64,000 nt of DNA, taken from NCBI RefSeq assembly GCF_965638725.1, contig NW_027472018.1:434001-498000 (forward strand). Reading direction: 5' to 3'. The DNA comes from Aptenodytes patagonicus (taxonomy: Eukaryota; Chordata; Aves; Sphenisciformes; Spheniscidae). How positions within the stretch are numbered: position 1 is the first letter of the stretch; each line of letters starts with the position of its first letter. The notes under the pieces are model-generated. The model did not search any database and had not been told where the DNA came from. It saw only the letters and a list, made by a program, of their open reading frames with translations. Positions 1-11,600 of the stretch are shown piece after piece. A program made the translations under genes and the position numbers.

Positions 1-114
1 TTCATCCGCCACTCTTAGGGGGACCAGGCGCGGGCGATGCTGCTGCCGGTCCTGCCTGCAGGGTCTGTGGTGTGGGGTAACGCTGCCCTCCTTCCCCCGC
101 TCTGTCCTCTGCAG

Positions 115-3100
115 GGTGGTGCTGTCGGTCAATGACAAATGGCATTACTGCCAGAACTCCGACATACTGGTGGGCTCGCGAGCCATGAGGGACAGGCACT
201 TGCGACTGCTGGGCTACTGTCTGGTTCAGGTAAGCGGGGGGCTGCTCCCTTCCCTTCCCCTCCTCCCCCTGGGCAGAAACTGCCCGTGGCTGTGCAGCAA
301 GATGGGCTCCAGGCTGGAGAGCTGGCATCCCCACTGTAAACACTCCCGATGGGAGCTGTCCTTCCACACTTGCTGCTTGTGAGAGGAAGCAGTGACTCAT
401 CCTCACGGCTCCTTTTTGCCCTCCCCCACCCCACCCCAAGACTTCTTCCACACAGCTGGTGGGTGAGACTAGCCCCGGTGCCCTGGCGGAAAGCATGGAC
501 AAGGGGACAGCCCCTCCTGTCCGCTGGTCCTGCAGGAATCCCGTCCTACAGGTCTGCCGCCTGGAGCTGAGACCCGACCCGCGTGCTGGGCAGGGAGGGG
601 AGAAGGGGAAGCTGCTCAGCTTGGACCTGGCAGACACGTTGTCAGTGGCGGTGTCGGCTGCGGGGCCTCAGGGTGGAAATCAAGTGGGGGCATAGCTCAA
701 CCTGATACCCTTTGCTGTAATCCTGGCTGTCGGTTCTGCAGCATGCCTCTTGCCGCTGTGGGCGGAGGTGAGGCGAGCCTCCCTTCAGTGCCTGTTTCGG
801 AGCCCTGGCCTCTTTGGTTGCAGCCTCTGGCTGGTCTGTGGTGAGAGGTGTGAATGGAGAAGCCCTCGAGGCTTCCCACCGCCTTCGCAATTGTCTTCAG
901 TTTTCTTTGGGGACTTCAGATGTTGTTTTAAGGTGTGCAGCTTCTACAAGACTATTTGTGGGGTGATTTTTTAGCTTGAGGATAGATCTTTCTGAGGAAA
1001 ACAACTCAGAAATGCAGGCCTCTTACCCTGTTTACTTCTCCACTTCAGAGGTCACGTGAATTACAGTCATAGATCTACCAAGCAGCCTCATAACCATTTC
1101 TTAAAGCTTCTTACCTCCCCTGCTGCTGATGGTGCAGTGTGCCAACACGAAGCTGCTTCTAACTTCATAATTTGCAACGTACATAGTTCAGAAGCCCTTT
1201 GTTTATGCATAGCTTTGGCAGTCCTGTGACTCGAGTTGTGGTATTTCCTTGGAGATCCCAAATTGCAGAGCAGTGGAGCAGGACCAGCTCTCCTGTGCAG
1301 TGCGCCATGGGTCTCCCTTGTGCTGGCATTCAGGACGGGGTGCCCAGGGCCGGCCGTGTCCCCAGACAGCAGTGGGGCCGAGCAGCTTTGTCACACGGAG
1401 GAGGGCTCGCCAGTACCTGCCACTGGGCTCGAGGCCGGTGCCACAGGCTCTCGCTGTGCGTCTGGGCTCCAGGATGTCCTGGGTCGAGGAGGGCTCTTGG
1501 TACAGCTGCTGCTGCTCCCAGGTTTGTGCCACCATGTCCGAGAGCTGAGGGCTGCCCTTGCCTGCCTGCCCTGTGCCCAACGCACCCATGGCAGCCAGGG
1601 ACTGTGCTCACCCTGCACTTGGCCCAGCTGGGGGGTCCGTGCCCCGTCTCAAACAGTCTCTGGTGACTGTTACTGCTTGGGTCTGCGCCCCTGCTGTGGG
1701 TCAGGGCTGCTGTGGGAGGCTGAGGCTGCTGACCAGCGGCCCAACAGGGTCTCTGAGGAGCAAGGCAGAATGGGCAGGGGTGCAGGCAAGCTAGAGCGTG
1801 CTCTTGCTCCCAGTGTGCACAGGGTCAGGCGCTCTGTCTGGCAGCGTGCGGTTAGGCGTCAGGACCCGCATGACCGAGGCGCAGGAACTCTTCTCTGCTC
1901 AGCATGCCCGATCATCATGCAGCTGCTAGTGCGGTTAGCTCCCTTTGGGTGCATGAGAAGAGGCACTCTGGTCCCATCCCCTCTATTCCCTCTCCAGCAG
2001 CAGACAGTGGCAGATTGTTAGAAAATGAGTCGGAAGTGGATCGTGGATAGTCCAAGGACTCCTGCACCAGAGCATGTGTCTGTACAGCTGTGTTTAATCA
2101 CCCCGATGGACCTCTTCTCCATGAGCGTTTTATTCCTCTGAGCCTGTTCTTTCTTCCACACCTGCAGCGTCCGATGCCAACAAGCTCCAGGCAGTATTAC
2201 CTGCAACAAGCTCTGTTTGTTTTAAACCTGCTGTCTGGTCAGCCGACGTGGTGCTGCCAGGTCTGGTACCGTGAGGGAGTGAAGAGCAGCTCTGCGGTTA
2301 CCTTCTTCTATGCTTGTGGTTCCAGAGGTCGCTTCCCCTTGGCCACCCCTTTGAGATGAAGAACCCCAGGCAGTTCAGCTTCGCTTCACTGCTTGGTTGT
2401 TCTTCTTGCTCTTCTCGTTTGAGGTTTATTTCCTCTTCTTCTGACACCTTTACAGAATCACAGAGTAGTTGAGGTTGGCAGGGGCCTCTGGAGATCATCC
2501 AGTCCAACCCTGGCTCACCTAGAGCAGGTTGCTCAGTACCACGTCCAGTCGAGTTTTGAATGTCTCGGAGATAGGTTGCTTTCTGGGTAACCTGTTCCGG
2601 GCTCAAGGCCAGTGCTGCTTTACCCTCACAGTAGAAGAGGGTTTTTTCTTATGTTTGGGGGTGTGTGTGTAGCTTTTTCTCAAGTTTAAATGGGATTTCC
2701 AATACTTTAGGTTTGTGCCCATTGCCTCACTCTCTGTCACTGGGCACTGCCAAGAGTCTGGCTCTGTTTTCTTTACAACCTCCCGTTGGGTATTTGTACA
2801 TACAGATGAGATGCCCCGATCCTTTTCTTCTCCAGCTCTGTCAACCTCTTCTCACGTATCGCATGCTTTAGTCCCGTAATCATTCTTGTGGCCCTGTACT
2901 GGACCTACTCCAGTATGCCCATGTCTTGTTCTGGGGAGCCCAGCACTGGACACTGCAGATGTGTCTCACCAGTGCTGGGTAGCAGAGAAGGATCGGCTCC
3001 CTCGACCTCCCTGTGGTGCTCTTAGTACAGCCTGGGATGCTGTTGGCCACCTTTGCTGCAAGGGAGCGCTGGTGTTCAACTTGTCCATCAGGACCCTTAG

Positions 3101-6100
3101 TCCCTTTTCTGCAAAGTCACTTTCCAGCTGGTTGGCCCCAGCCTGTCCTGGTGCATGGGGTTATTCCTCCCTAGGCTCAGGACTTGGCCATTCCCTGCCA
3201 GGGGGCCGTTTCTCCAGCCTGTGTAGGTCCTTCTGAATGGCAGCACAACCATCTGGCGTGTCAGCCGCTCCTCCCTGTTGTGTACTGTCTGCAGCCTCGC
3301 TGGGGGGGCACTCGGTCCCATCGTCCAGGTCACTAATGAGGATACTAAACAGTATTGGCCCCAGTACTGACTCCTGGGGTATGCCGCTAGTGACTTGGTC
3401 CAGCTGGACACCGTGCCTCTATTCGCAGCTCTTTGAGCCTGGCAGTTCAGCCCTCCTTACATTTAATTTAAGGCCTTCTCTTGTTGGCTGTTGCATTGCC
3501 ATGTGTGAGCTCGATCGGCGCTGGACTGCCTGTCGTGTCTGGCACACTGCTAAGCTGTCTGGGTATGTCTTTGTGACTGTGCCAGGGCCTTGCTCCTCCT
3601 TGGATGCCATTGATCTGGTAGCAGTCGCAGGTGTGGATTTGTCAGTGCCTCTGAACACGGCTTCCTTCCAAGAGAGCCTGCTCCTTTTGTGGCACAGCGA
3701 GCAGGGGCTGCCCACGGTGACTGCAAAGGACATCGCCAGGTCTTGCACCCGGACCCTTCCTTGCCTCCATCCTCTGGTTGGACCTGCATGTTGCTTCCAC
3801 CCTTCTGACAGGCGGTGGGAGTGCCATTGCAGGGTCACCTACCTCAGATCCTCTACTCTGCCCACAGATGCTCTGGGTCTCAGCCCTTTCCAGGGTAGAT
3901 GTTTTTCTCCCTGGTGGTCCTGACCTTTTATTGACAGCCAGCTCTTTTCCCTCGGAAGGTTCTAGGTAAGGACGGGCTCCTTCCTTCCCAGGATCCTGCC
4001 CTGAATAATGGCCAGATTTGATGTTCCCACAAACCCTGTCCTGGATCAGGCACTATTCACTTCCAGCCTGTTTGGTTGAAGGAGCTTTCTGTGCTGTCGA
4101 TCCTTCCTTAGTGTCGGAAGGGCAAGCCCACTGGGGAGGCAGACCCTGCAGAGCTGGGCAGTGAGGAAAGGAGCTTGAAGCAGTGGAAGGAGATGGCTCT
4201 GTACCAGAACTGCCGGAAACCTTTGATTCAGACCCACTGCAGCCAGAGGACTTGGTTCCTTCTCTCCAGGCAAAGTTAGTAGCCGCCTTCACCCCTGGCC
4301 TGTGTGGGACTGTCGGAGAACAGTGCCTGTCTACAGCCTGTTCACTGTCCTGGGGGCAGTGTGCAGTTTGTCTGTGTTGCCCGTCCCGCTTGCTCTTTTG
4401 TGATGGTCACAAACAAGTCCTGGACCCCCTGTAGCACCCATGTCAGGATCTGGCCGTTCCACGGAGTCCCTTCAAGGAGTGTTTCTGCCCATTCTGCTTT
4501 GTGTTCTTCCACGTTCTCTGCAGCTTGGGAAACTGGTGGGACTTGTGGGAACTGACCTGAAGAATGAAAACCCCCACAGCTGGCTCTCCTGGGCCAAAGG
4601 TTCTGTTCTTGGTCTTAGCATTTGTGCCAAGTTTTCCCACCCTATCCCTTCACAATGCCTACTACTAGCCCTGTTTCTCAGTGAGACGGTGAGAAAAAGC
4701 TTCCTCCTTTGCAGGCAAACTCCTATGTGTCATGATCTGCAACTCCTGAGGGATGGCAATGGCCTCTCCAAGCAGCCTTGGATGCTTCTGGTATAGTAGA
4801 CCACCCCCTTGCTGTGCATGGAGCACTGGGTCCATGCAGGCTCCTCCAGAGGCCAGGCTCCAGCCCTGCTCTGGAGAGGTGTCTTCACCAACGCAGCCCC
4901 TCCAGGGCTCGGGTCTCCTGGTATCTGTGAACAGTGGAGGGCCAGACTAGCGGCATAGAGCCGAGCGCTGTGTCACTTCCCCACAGAGAGGGATGCTTTC
5001 CCCACTGCCATGTCCCCGGCAGCATCTCTCAGAGCAGGCTGAGGTGCACCAAGGTCGCTAGAGCTGCCTCTCTTCAGGTGCAGAGCTCGTCTGCTCAGCC
5101 CCAAGGGCTGGAAAGGGCAGGTGAGGTTCTTGGCCAAGAACTTTCCTGCGTAGCTCCAGCGCCAGCCCCGTGTCGCTGACTCTCAGCAGGATCTCCAAGC
5201 CTGAAGGAGAGCTTTTCTTGTACTTCCTTATTCCCGGGGGGACGGGGCAGGACTCCTCTAGTGCCTGAGTAGCAAAACACACCAGGGGCTGGACTGCAGT
5301 CGGGGTGAACGCACAGGTCCTGTTACCGCAGTGTAATGCCTTTAGCCCACTCCCGTGCTGCCAGACAGGGCTGAGGTATGGGTCACGGTTACCCTTAGTC
5401 CTGCTCCATGAGCACTGGTGGTGCCTTCTGGGATGTTGGACCAGCAGAGCTTCCAGCTACCCCAACAAGTTTTGGCCCCCAGCCCCTGATACCAATGTGG
5501 AGGGAACACTGGTGGTAGCTGGAGTCTCCTCTTGTCCCTATGGATCCGTTCCTGCAAGGCTGCTGCGTGCAGGTTTGCTTGATTCCCCCAACCCTTGGTG
5601 CTCCCAGCCTAGTGTGGGGGTGGATGCACAGCCACACGTGCAAGCTGGAGCTGGGGCTGTCACTATGAGGTGACAAGCCCTGGGTCGGGAGGGCCTTGAA
5701 CTGTGAACGGGTGTTTTTAGAAAAGTGCCTGCCAGGTTGCCCCCAGGCTGGTACTGAGGGGAGGGACAGGGCATGGTCCCAGGCCCATCTCTTCTCCCAC
5801 CCCTGTGGGTGCATCTGTCTCGTGGTCGGGGTGGCCCAGGGCGGCCCAGGGCTCGTGGCCTTTTGGCGGGGTGCTTAGCTCCAGGCTGTATTTGCTGTTC
5901 AGGGGCAGAGAGCACTCCTGACTCCACAGAGTGACATCCAGTCCAGCTTTCCCGGTGGGGTCCCCACTCCCCCTTAGCCCCCCCCTCAGTACCCCATACC
6001 AGTTCCCCTGGGCAAAGGGAGGGGTGTTTCCATTTTTATTAGTCCCGGTGCCTTCTTTCCTTAGCAGACAGCAGTTAAAATGACGTGTTGGGGAAGAAAC

Positions 6101-7236
6101 CGTTACCTGGGCTCGGCTCACTCTCACAGCCCTTTCTTCTGGTGGGAGGCTGATGGGTGCCGTTGCTCTTCCACACGCTGCCCGCTCCCAGGAGCAGTTT
6201 CATGCCACCCCGTCTGCTGGAGAGAGCCTGCAGCAGCTGAGCCAGAGTGCGGGGTCGGCGTGTTCCCCTGCACTTCCTGGGCAGGGCTGATGTCCCTTTC
6301 CAGCCTGCTGAGCGAAGCCCCTGTGGCCCTGCCCTTCCCTCTCTCACGTCTCGCTGCTGCACCTTGGTCTCTGGTGCCGGTTCTTGTTTGAGGGAGGCCA
6401 AAAGCACAGCCAGACCTCTTCAGGGCTGTGCAGTGGGCACCCACTCCATCCTTCTCTGCGGCAGCGGGCCCCTCCTCTCCCTTGCACGGAAAACCACCTT
6501 CCCCTCATCTCCCCTCGCTGCCAGGCGGTGGACGAGCTGCAGGCTTCCCCCACCCTCCATGGCAGGAGGGTGGCTGGGTTTTGCTCTTCATCCCTCCCCG
6601 GAGGTTGGTGACTGGGGTTCAAGGTTGGGGTGAGGCTTGCGAGCTCCCTTGGCCCTGCAGTGCCACGTGTCCTCCCTGTGTGTGCTGGGCCCCGGCCCAG
6701 CCGTGGTGGGGATCGGGGACGGGGGTGCCTGCAGGTGCTCTCTGCTGTCGGCAGCGGGGTCAGGCACCGGAGCGGGCAGCTGGCTTCACGGGGCAGCCAG
6801 GTTTGGGGGTGAAGCCCTGGGAGGGCAGAGCCAGCGCGGGCAGGCACTCAGGGACTCGTCCCCCCCGGGAGGCAGCCCTGTTGCTGTGCCTTGCCCGGGG
6901 CTGAGCTGGAGCAGAGTGAGCTTCCTCTGCCTGGTGGTCAGTGGGACGCTGAGATGGGGCTTGTGTGCTCCTGTGCCCTCCCCCCTCCTTGGAAGGAACA
7001 GCACTGTTGTCCTTCCCCTGGGAAGGGTCCCGAGTCCTGGTTCTTCCCCCTGCTGCCACAGACTACTGTCCCAGGCAGCCTCGGGCTGGGTGTTGATGGT
7101 GGTGCTGGTGGTGGAGCTGCTCTGACGGTTTCTCCCTGTCCCCTTCCAGCTGCCCTACACGGAGCTGGAGAAGGTGAGTGGCATCGAGGAGGCCAAGCAC
7201 TACCTGCGGCAGAAGCTGAGGGAGCTGCGCTTCTGA
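115..7236 (+). CDS. FASTK: FASTK, last two exons (RAP domain end)
   Basis: 3' end of Fas-activated serine/threonine kinase, a FASTK-family mitochondrial RNA-binding protein involved in mitochondrial mRNA maturation. Two exons are visible: 115-229 (acceptor ending gcag, donor gtaagc) and 7150-7236 (acceptor ccttccag, stop TGA at 7234-7236). The first encodes a stretch starting VVLSVNDKWHYCQNSD and ending RLLGYCLVQ; the second starts LPYTELEKVSG and ends LRQKLRELRF. Together these 66 residues have the pattern of the C-terminal RAP domain (…RHLRLLGY…LPY…EL…YLRQKL). Both exons join in phase 0. Identity rests on the RAP pattern plus the position next to SLC4A2, as in human 7q36.1; another FASTK paralogue is possible but unlikely. 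The 5' part lies off the window, and bases 1-114 are the tail of the preceding intron. The intron between the two exons is 6920 bp, far longer than any other here. Confidence 0.85.
230..7149 (+). other. Long last intron of FASTK
   Basis: Gene-free 6.9-kb intron with canonical GT-AG ends. About 900-2450 is visibly less GC-rich than the rest of the window. It holds an old CR1 fragment (2452 to about 3445). Short open frames on both strands in the remaining part show no family similarity, no splice-consistent chains and no known motif, so I call no gene inside it. Confidence 0.7.
2452..3445 (-). mobile_element. CR1 LINE fragment, old, 3' end at 2452
   Basis: About 1 kb of CR1 in inverse orientation. 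The left edge reads agaatcacagagtagttgag followed by the typical CR1 end block (ggttggcaggggcctctgga, gatcatccagtccaaccct). Further right come the recognisable blocks 'gtggccctgtactggaccta', 'tgtctcaccagtgctgggta' and 'gtattggccccagtactgac'. The copy is strongly diverged with no long open frame, so it is 5'-truncated and old. The right boundary is approximate because similarity fades after 'gcctggcagttcagcc'. Confidence 0.85.
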
Positions 7237-7830
7237 GGGATGGATGCCTCGAGTCCCGGGCTCTGGGCGGGGAGGGGGCAGAGCGGGGTGGGCACAGGTG
7301 GGTGCTGCCAGCCCCTTTCCCCTGGGGGTGGGACACGGAGCTGCCACCTGTTCCAGGGGGGCATGGGGCTGGGCCATGGGCACCTGCTCCTCGATGTGGG
7401 GCTGGGGTAGTGTGAGATATTTATTGCCGTTAGCGGGGGGAAGGGGTATGACTTGACTGGTGCATAGGGGAGTATTTGGGTCTCTGCTGCTGGGGGGGCG
7501 GGGAGGGAGGGAAGGTCCTTTGCTGCCCCCCCTGCCCTGGCTCTGTCGCCCCCAGCCTTGTCTGCAAGGGTCACTGCAGGGGGGCCTGGCCTGGCTTCCC
7601 AGCAGCACTGGGGAGGGGGGGGGTGTCCCTGTGCCCCCAACACCGTTGCTGAGAGGGAGGGCTGTGTCTGGCCCCCACCTGCGGGGTCCTGCAGGGTCTG
7701 GGGAGGGGGGGCTGCAGCAGACCCCATGCAGGGCAGGGAGCAGGTTGGGCAGGGCCATCGCTGTTTGCACAGGGGGCTGCTCCCCGAGCTGGGAGGAGGG
7801 GGGTGCTTGGGAAGTGGGGGTTAACTTTAC

Positions 7831-7836
7831 AATAAA
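7831..7836 (+). terminator. FASTK: FASTK polyadenylation signal AATAAA
   Basis: Canonical AATAAA about 595 bp after the FASTK stop codon, giving a 3' UTR near 0.6 kb. A TTTATT at 7867-7872 (AATAAA on the minus strand) follows 31 bp later and could end a longer convergent SLC4A2 transcript. Confidence 0.75.
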
Positions 7837-8197
7837 ACTGGTGAAAAGTGTGCAAAGTCCATTCTGTTTATTAGTACAAGGCAGCGGCTGGCCCACAGCC
7901 CCTGCCCGGCCTGGGCCTGGCACAAGGTGACCCCTGTGCCCCCACCCCGGCAGCCCAGGGCACAGTCTCCCAGCCATCTGCCCTGCGGGGGGACAGGCAG
8001 GCACGGGCCCCCCCCCTTGGCGGCAGCAGGGCCAGCACCCTGCCCTGGCAGCGCACAGTGCACAGATGCTGCTGTCTGCAGCCCTGCCCTCATGCAGCTG
8101 TGGTGCCGGGCAGAGGTGCACGGTGCTCACCCCCCCCAGCGCCTCCAGCCTCAACCACCTGGGCACCCCTCAGCCTGGCGTGCTCATTATAAAGCTG

Positions 8198-8203
8198 TTT
8201 ATT
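8198..8203 (-). terminator. SLC4A2: SLC4A2 polyadenylation signal AATAAA
   Basis: TTTATT on the plus strand reads AATAAA for SLC4A2, about 435 bp beyond its stop codon at 8635, inside a short AT-rich patch. It faces the FASTK end, so the two genes are tail-to-tail. Confidence 0.65.
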
Positions 8204-8634
8204 GCCATTTAAATTACTCTGTTAAATAAAACATGGTGGGATTTAGGAAATGCCCGATTGTCTGGTGGGAGCCCAGGGCCTGGCTGGGGGCTGCAGAGGG
8301 GCTGGGGCAGGGCCAGGACCTGCAGCTCTGCTGGGGGATGACTGGGGGGCTCTGCCCCGTGGTGTGGTCAGGACATGCCCAAGGGGGACCGAAGGCACGG
8401 CCTGTCCCTGTACCGCACGGGAGGGGTGTGGGTGGTCCCCAGCAGGGCAAGGCTGCGGGCCAGCATCTCTTTGGCAGGTGTCCCCCCCCCCAAAGGCACA
8501 GGGAACATGGGGTGCCCATCCCCGGCTGGGCACAGTTGCGCAGCCACTGCCCCCGTCCCCGCGCAGGGCGGCAGCACGGGGGCCTGGCCATGCCCAGCCC
8601 TGCAGCCACGGGCAGCTCGCTGGCTGGCGTACGG

Positions 8635-11600
8635 TCACACCGGCATTGGCATTTCGTTGTACTCGTCCACACCTTCCCGCTCGTCAAAGATGGGCTCGGC
8701 CTCGTCTGCGTCCAGCTGCGGGGAGATGGCAGCTGAGCAGGCAGCGAGGGGCTCCCCCTCAGCCCACCTGCATGGGTCCAGCTGTCATGGCCCATGGCCC
8801 CGAGCACCCACGGGGACGAGGGATGCAGCCGGCCACAGCACACGGAGCAGGTACTTACACACTTCATCTCACGGTCGGTGAAGATGCGGCTGAGCAGGCA
8901 CATGCGGAGTGGCACCGTGAGGATGAGGATGAAGGGGAAGGCCAGGGAGGCCACTGTGGACATGACGGCCCAGAGCACTGCCAGACACGCCAGCTGCAGC
9001 CCGGTGAAGAGGTGCATGCGCAGCGTGCGCACCTGCATGGCGACGGGCATCAGTGCCGGGGGCACACACATGCTGGACCCCTGTGTCACCCTCCCACCTC
9101 AGGCACAGCCTGTCCCCAGCGGTATCCCCCCCCCGCCCAGGGCATGGCTCCCCACAGCCCTGCTGAGGTATGGCCTCCCCAGAGGAACTGCCCTGTCATC
9201 CCCCCAACCCCCTAAACAAAGCTTTGCCAGAGTCTGTCCTGCAGACACCCTGGTGCCCCAAGCCCCAGGGTGCCCCAGGCTGGCTGCTGCCCCAGATGAG
9301 GGTCCCACCCACCCAGGACCCCCCAGGGCCCCCCCCCCACCTTTTTGACATAGGTGACGTCAGGGTGGTGCTTGGGGGGCATCAGCAGCAGCTGCAGGCG
9401 CTCGTAGAACTGGATGCCGTTGAGGGAGGTGACACCCATGTAGAGGAAGATCCCAAAGAGCACGGCCAGCGGGATCTGCCGCAGCAGGTCCCCAATGACG
9501 ATGGACAGGCCTGGGCCAGAGTGGGGTCAGCCGCGGTGCCCAGGGAGGGGGTGCCCGGAGCCCTGGCTGGGTCCAGGGCTCACAACAGCCCCCCAGCCCC
9601 ACTCCTCCCTGCCCGCTCACCCCGCCCACACTTGGGGAGGGTCCTCTGTCACTGGTGTCCATGTGGGACAGGATGGCCGTGCCAATTTGGCCAGGGCTTG
9701 GGGTACCCAAAGCTCTTGTGGGCTCAGCCCCACCCCCACGCTGCTCCCTGCACCACCGCAGCTCCCCGGGGCTGCCCAGCCCCCCCATGCCCATACAGGC
9801 CAGAGCAGGGCTGGCAGGGGACCCACAGCAGGCAGGGCTGGACCTACCGACGAGCACAGCCACCAGCAGCCCAGTGACCCGCTGCTCCTTCACCTCCTGG
9901 ATCTTGGGCTTGTCCCCGGGCGCCACAGCCTTGCTCATGACGGTGAGGGCGTTGGCATGCGTGACGGAGCGCACAGTGGCCGCAGCGAGCCACGGCAGCC
10001 CAAAGAGCGCGAAGAAGCCGCCCATGGCCACGATGAGCAGGAGGTCAAGGTGGAACCCAGAGCCCTTCTGCAACATCCGCTCCTTCTTGCTGATGATCAG
10101 CCTGGGCACAAGGGCAGACCGTCGGCATGGCTTGACAGGGCTTGGCATGGCACGGCACTGCAAAGCTTAGCGTGGCACAGCACGGCACAGCTCAGCATGG
10201 CATAGCACAGCTTGGCATGGCTCAGCCTGGCACAGCATGGCACTGCACAGCTTGGCACAGCTCAGCACGACATGGCAAGCTCAGCACAGCTTGGCACAGC
10301 TCAGCATTGCACGGCATGGTACAGCACAGCTTGACACAGCATGGCACAGCTTGGTACAGCTCGGCATGGCACACCCTGCCCCACTCGTGCCCCGCGCGGC
10401 CCTACTGGGCCCCCAGCCCTGCCCCGCTGCGCTCACGTGGTGATCTGCGTCTCCATGAAGATGAGAATGAAGACGAGGATGGCAGGGAGGCCGCTGGCCA
10501 CCATCATCCAGATGGGGAAGTCATTCTTCTCACCCAGGGGGTTGATCACCCAGCCCCGCTTGTCTGGGGCCGTCACCGAGAACCCGCTGGGCACGCTCAG
10601 CTTCTGCAGGGAGGGGGCGAGAAACGCTGGGGTGGGGGCACTGGCTCTGCCCCCCGGCACGCAGCTTCCCCAGAGTGAGGTGTGCCACGGGGCGTGGGGT
10701 GAGCCGCGGAGACACCAGGACCCGCTGCAGCTGGACTCAAAGGGCTCCTGGCAAAGCGGGGAGAAGAAAGGCGAGATGCTGGGAGCCAGAGGCGGCCGAG
10801 CGCCGCGACAGCCATGGTGGGGACAGACAGTGCCGCACACGCTGGGAGCAGCCGACCTGCAGCCGGGATGGCAGCAGATGCGCGGGACTGGGGCCAGGTG
10901 GCACTGGGGCCCCGCAGGAGGGTGCGGGGCGGGGGGTCCTGCCTGGGGGGGTTGCTTGGGTGCTGACCTGCGTGTAGGTGTCCTGGATGCTGTAGTCCAC
11001 CAGCACCATCACCAGGATGGCAATGGGCACCCCAAAGTCCCCAATGAGCCGCCGGATCTGGGGGAAGAGCAGCGTCAGCCCGGCCCCAGCCCCACCGCCT
11101 GGCCCCCCCCGGCTCAGCCCTGCCCCCGAAAGCTGGGCTCACCCCAGGGCCCCATGCAGCGCCCGCGCCGCTGTCCCGCCTGCCCCACGCACCCGTCCGG
11201 GGAAGAACCGGCTGTTCTTGAACTTGCGCAGGAAGAAGGCAATGAAGAAGGTGCCAGCCATGAGCACCAGTGAGAGCAGCGCTGTGTTGGGCTGCCCCGT
11301 CACCTTGGCTGCGGCGCGGCCGGCTGTGCTGTTGGTTGGGGCTGCACTGGTGTTCCTCCACGCCTCTGCCTCCGCGCCCGTGCCGTTCGCCTGCAGGCAG
11401 CCATGCAGGGGGTGCTCCTGGAAGATCTGTGGCAGCGCGATGCTCAGGTCAGTCCTGCCTGTCCCTGCCCCACAGACGCCCCGGCCCCAGCCCCGCCGGC
11501 TCACCTTGGCCAGCTTGGAGAAGGTCTCGTAGATGAAGATGAGGGAGATGAGGAAGGCGAAGATCTCCTGGGTGAAGCGGGAGACGAAGCGCACCAGGAA

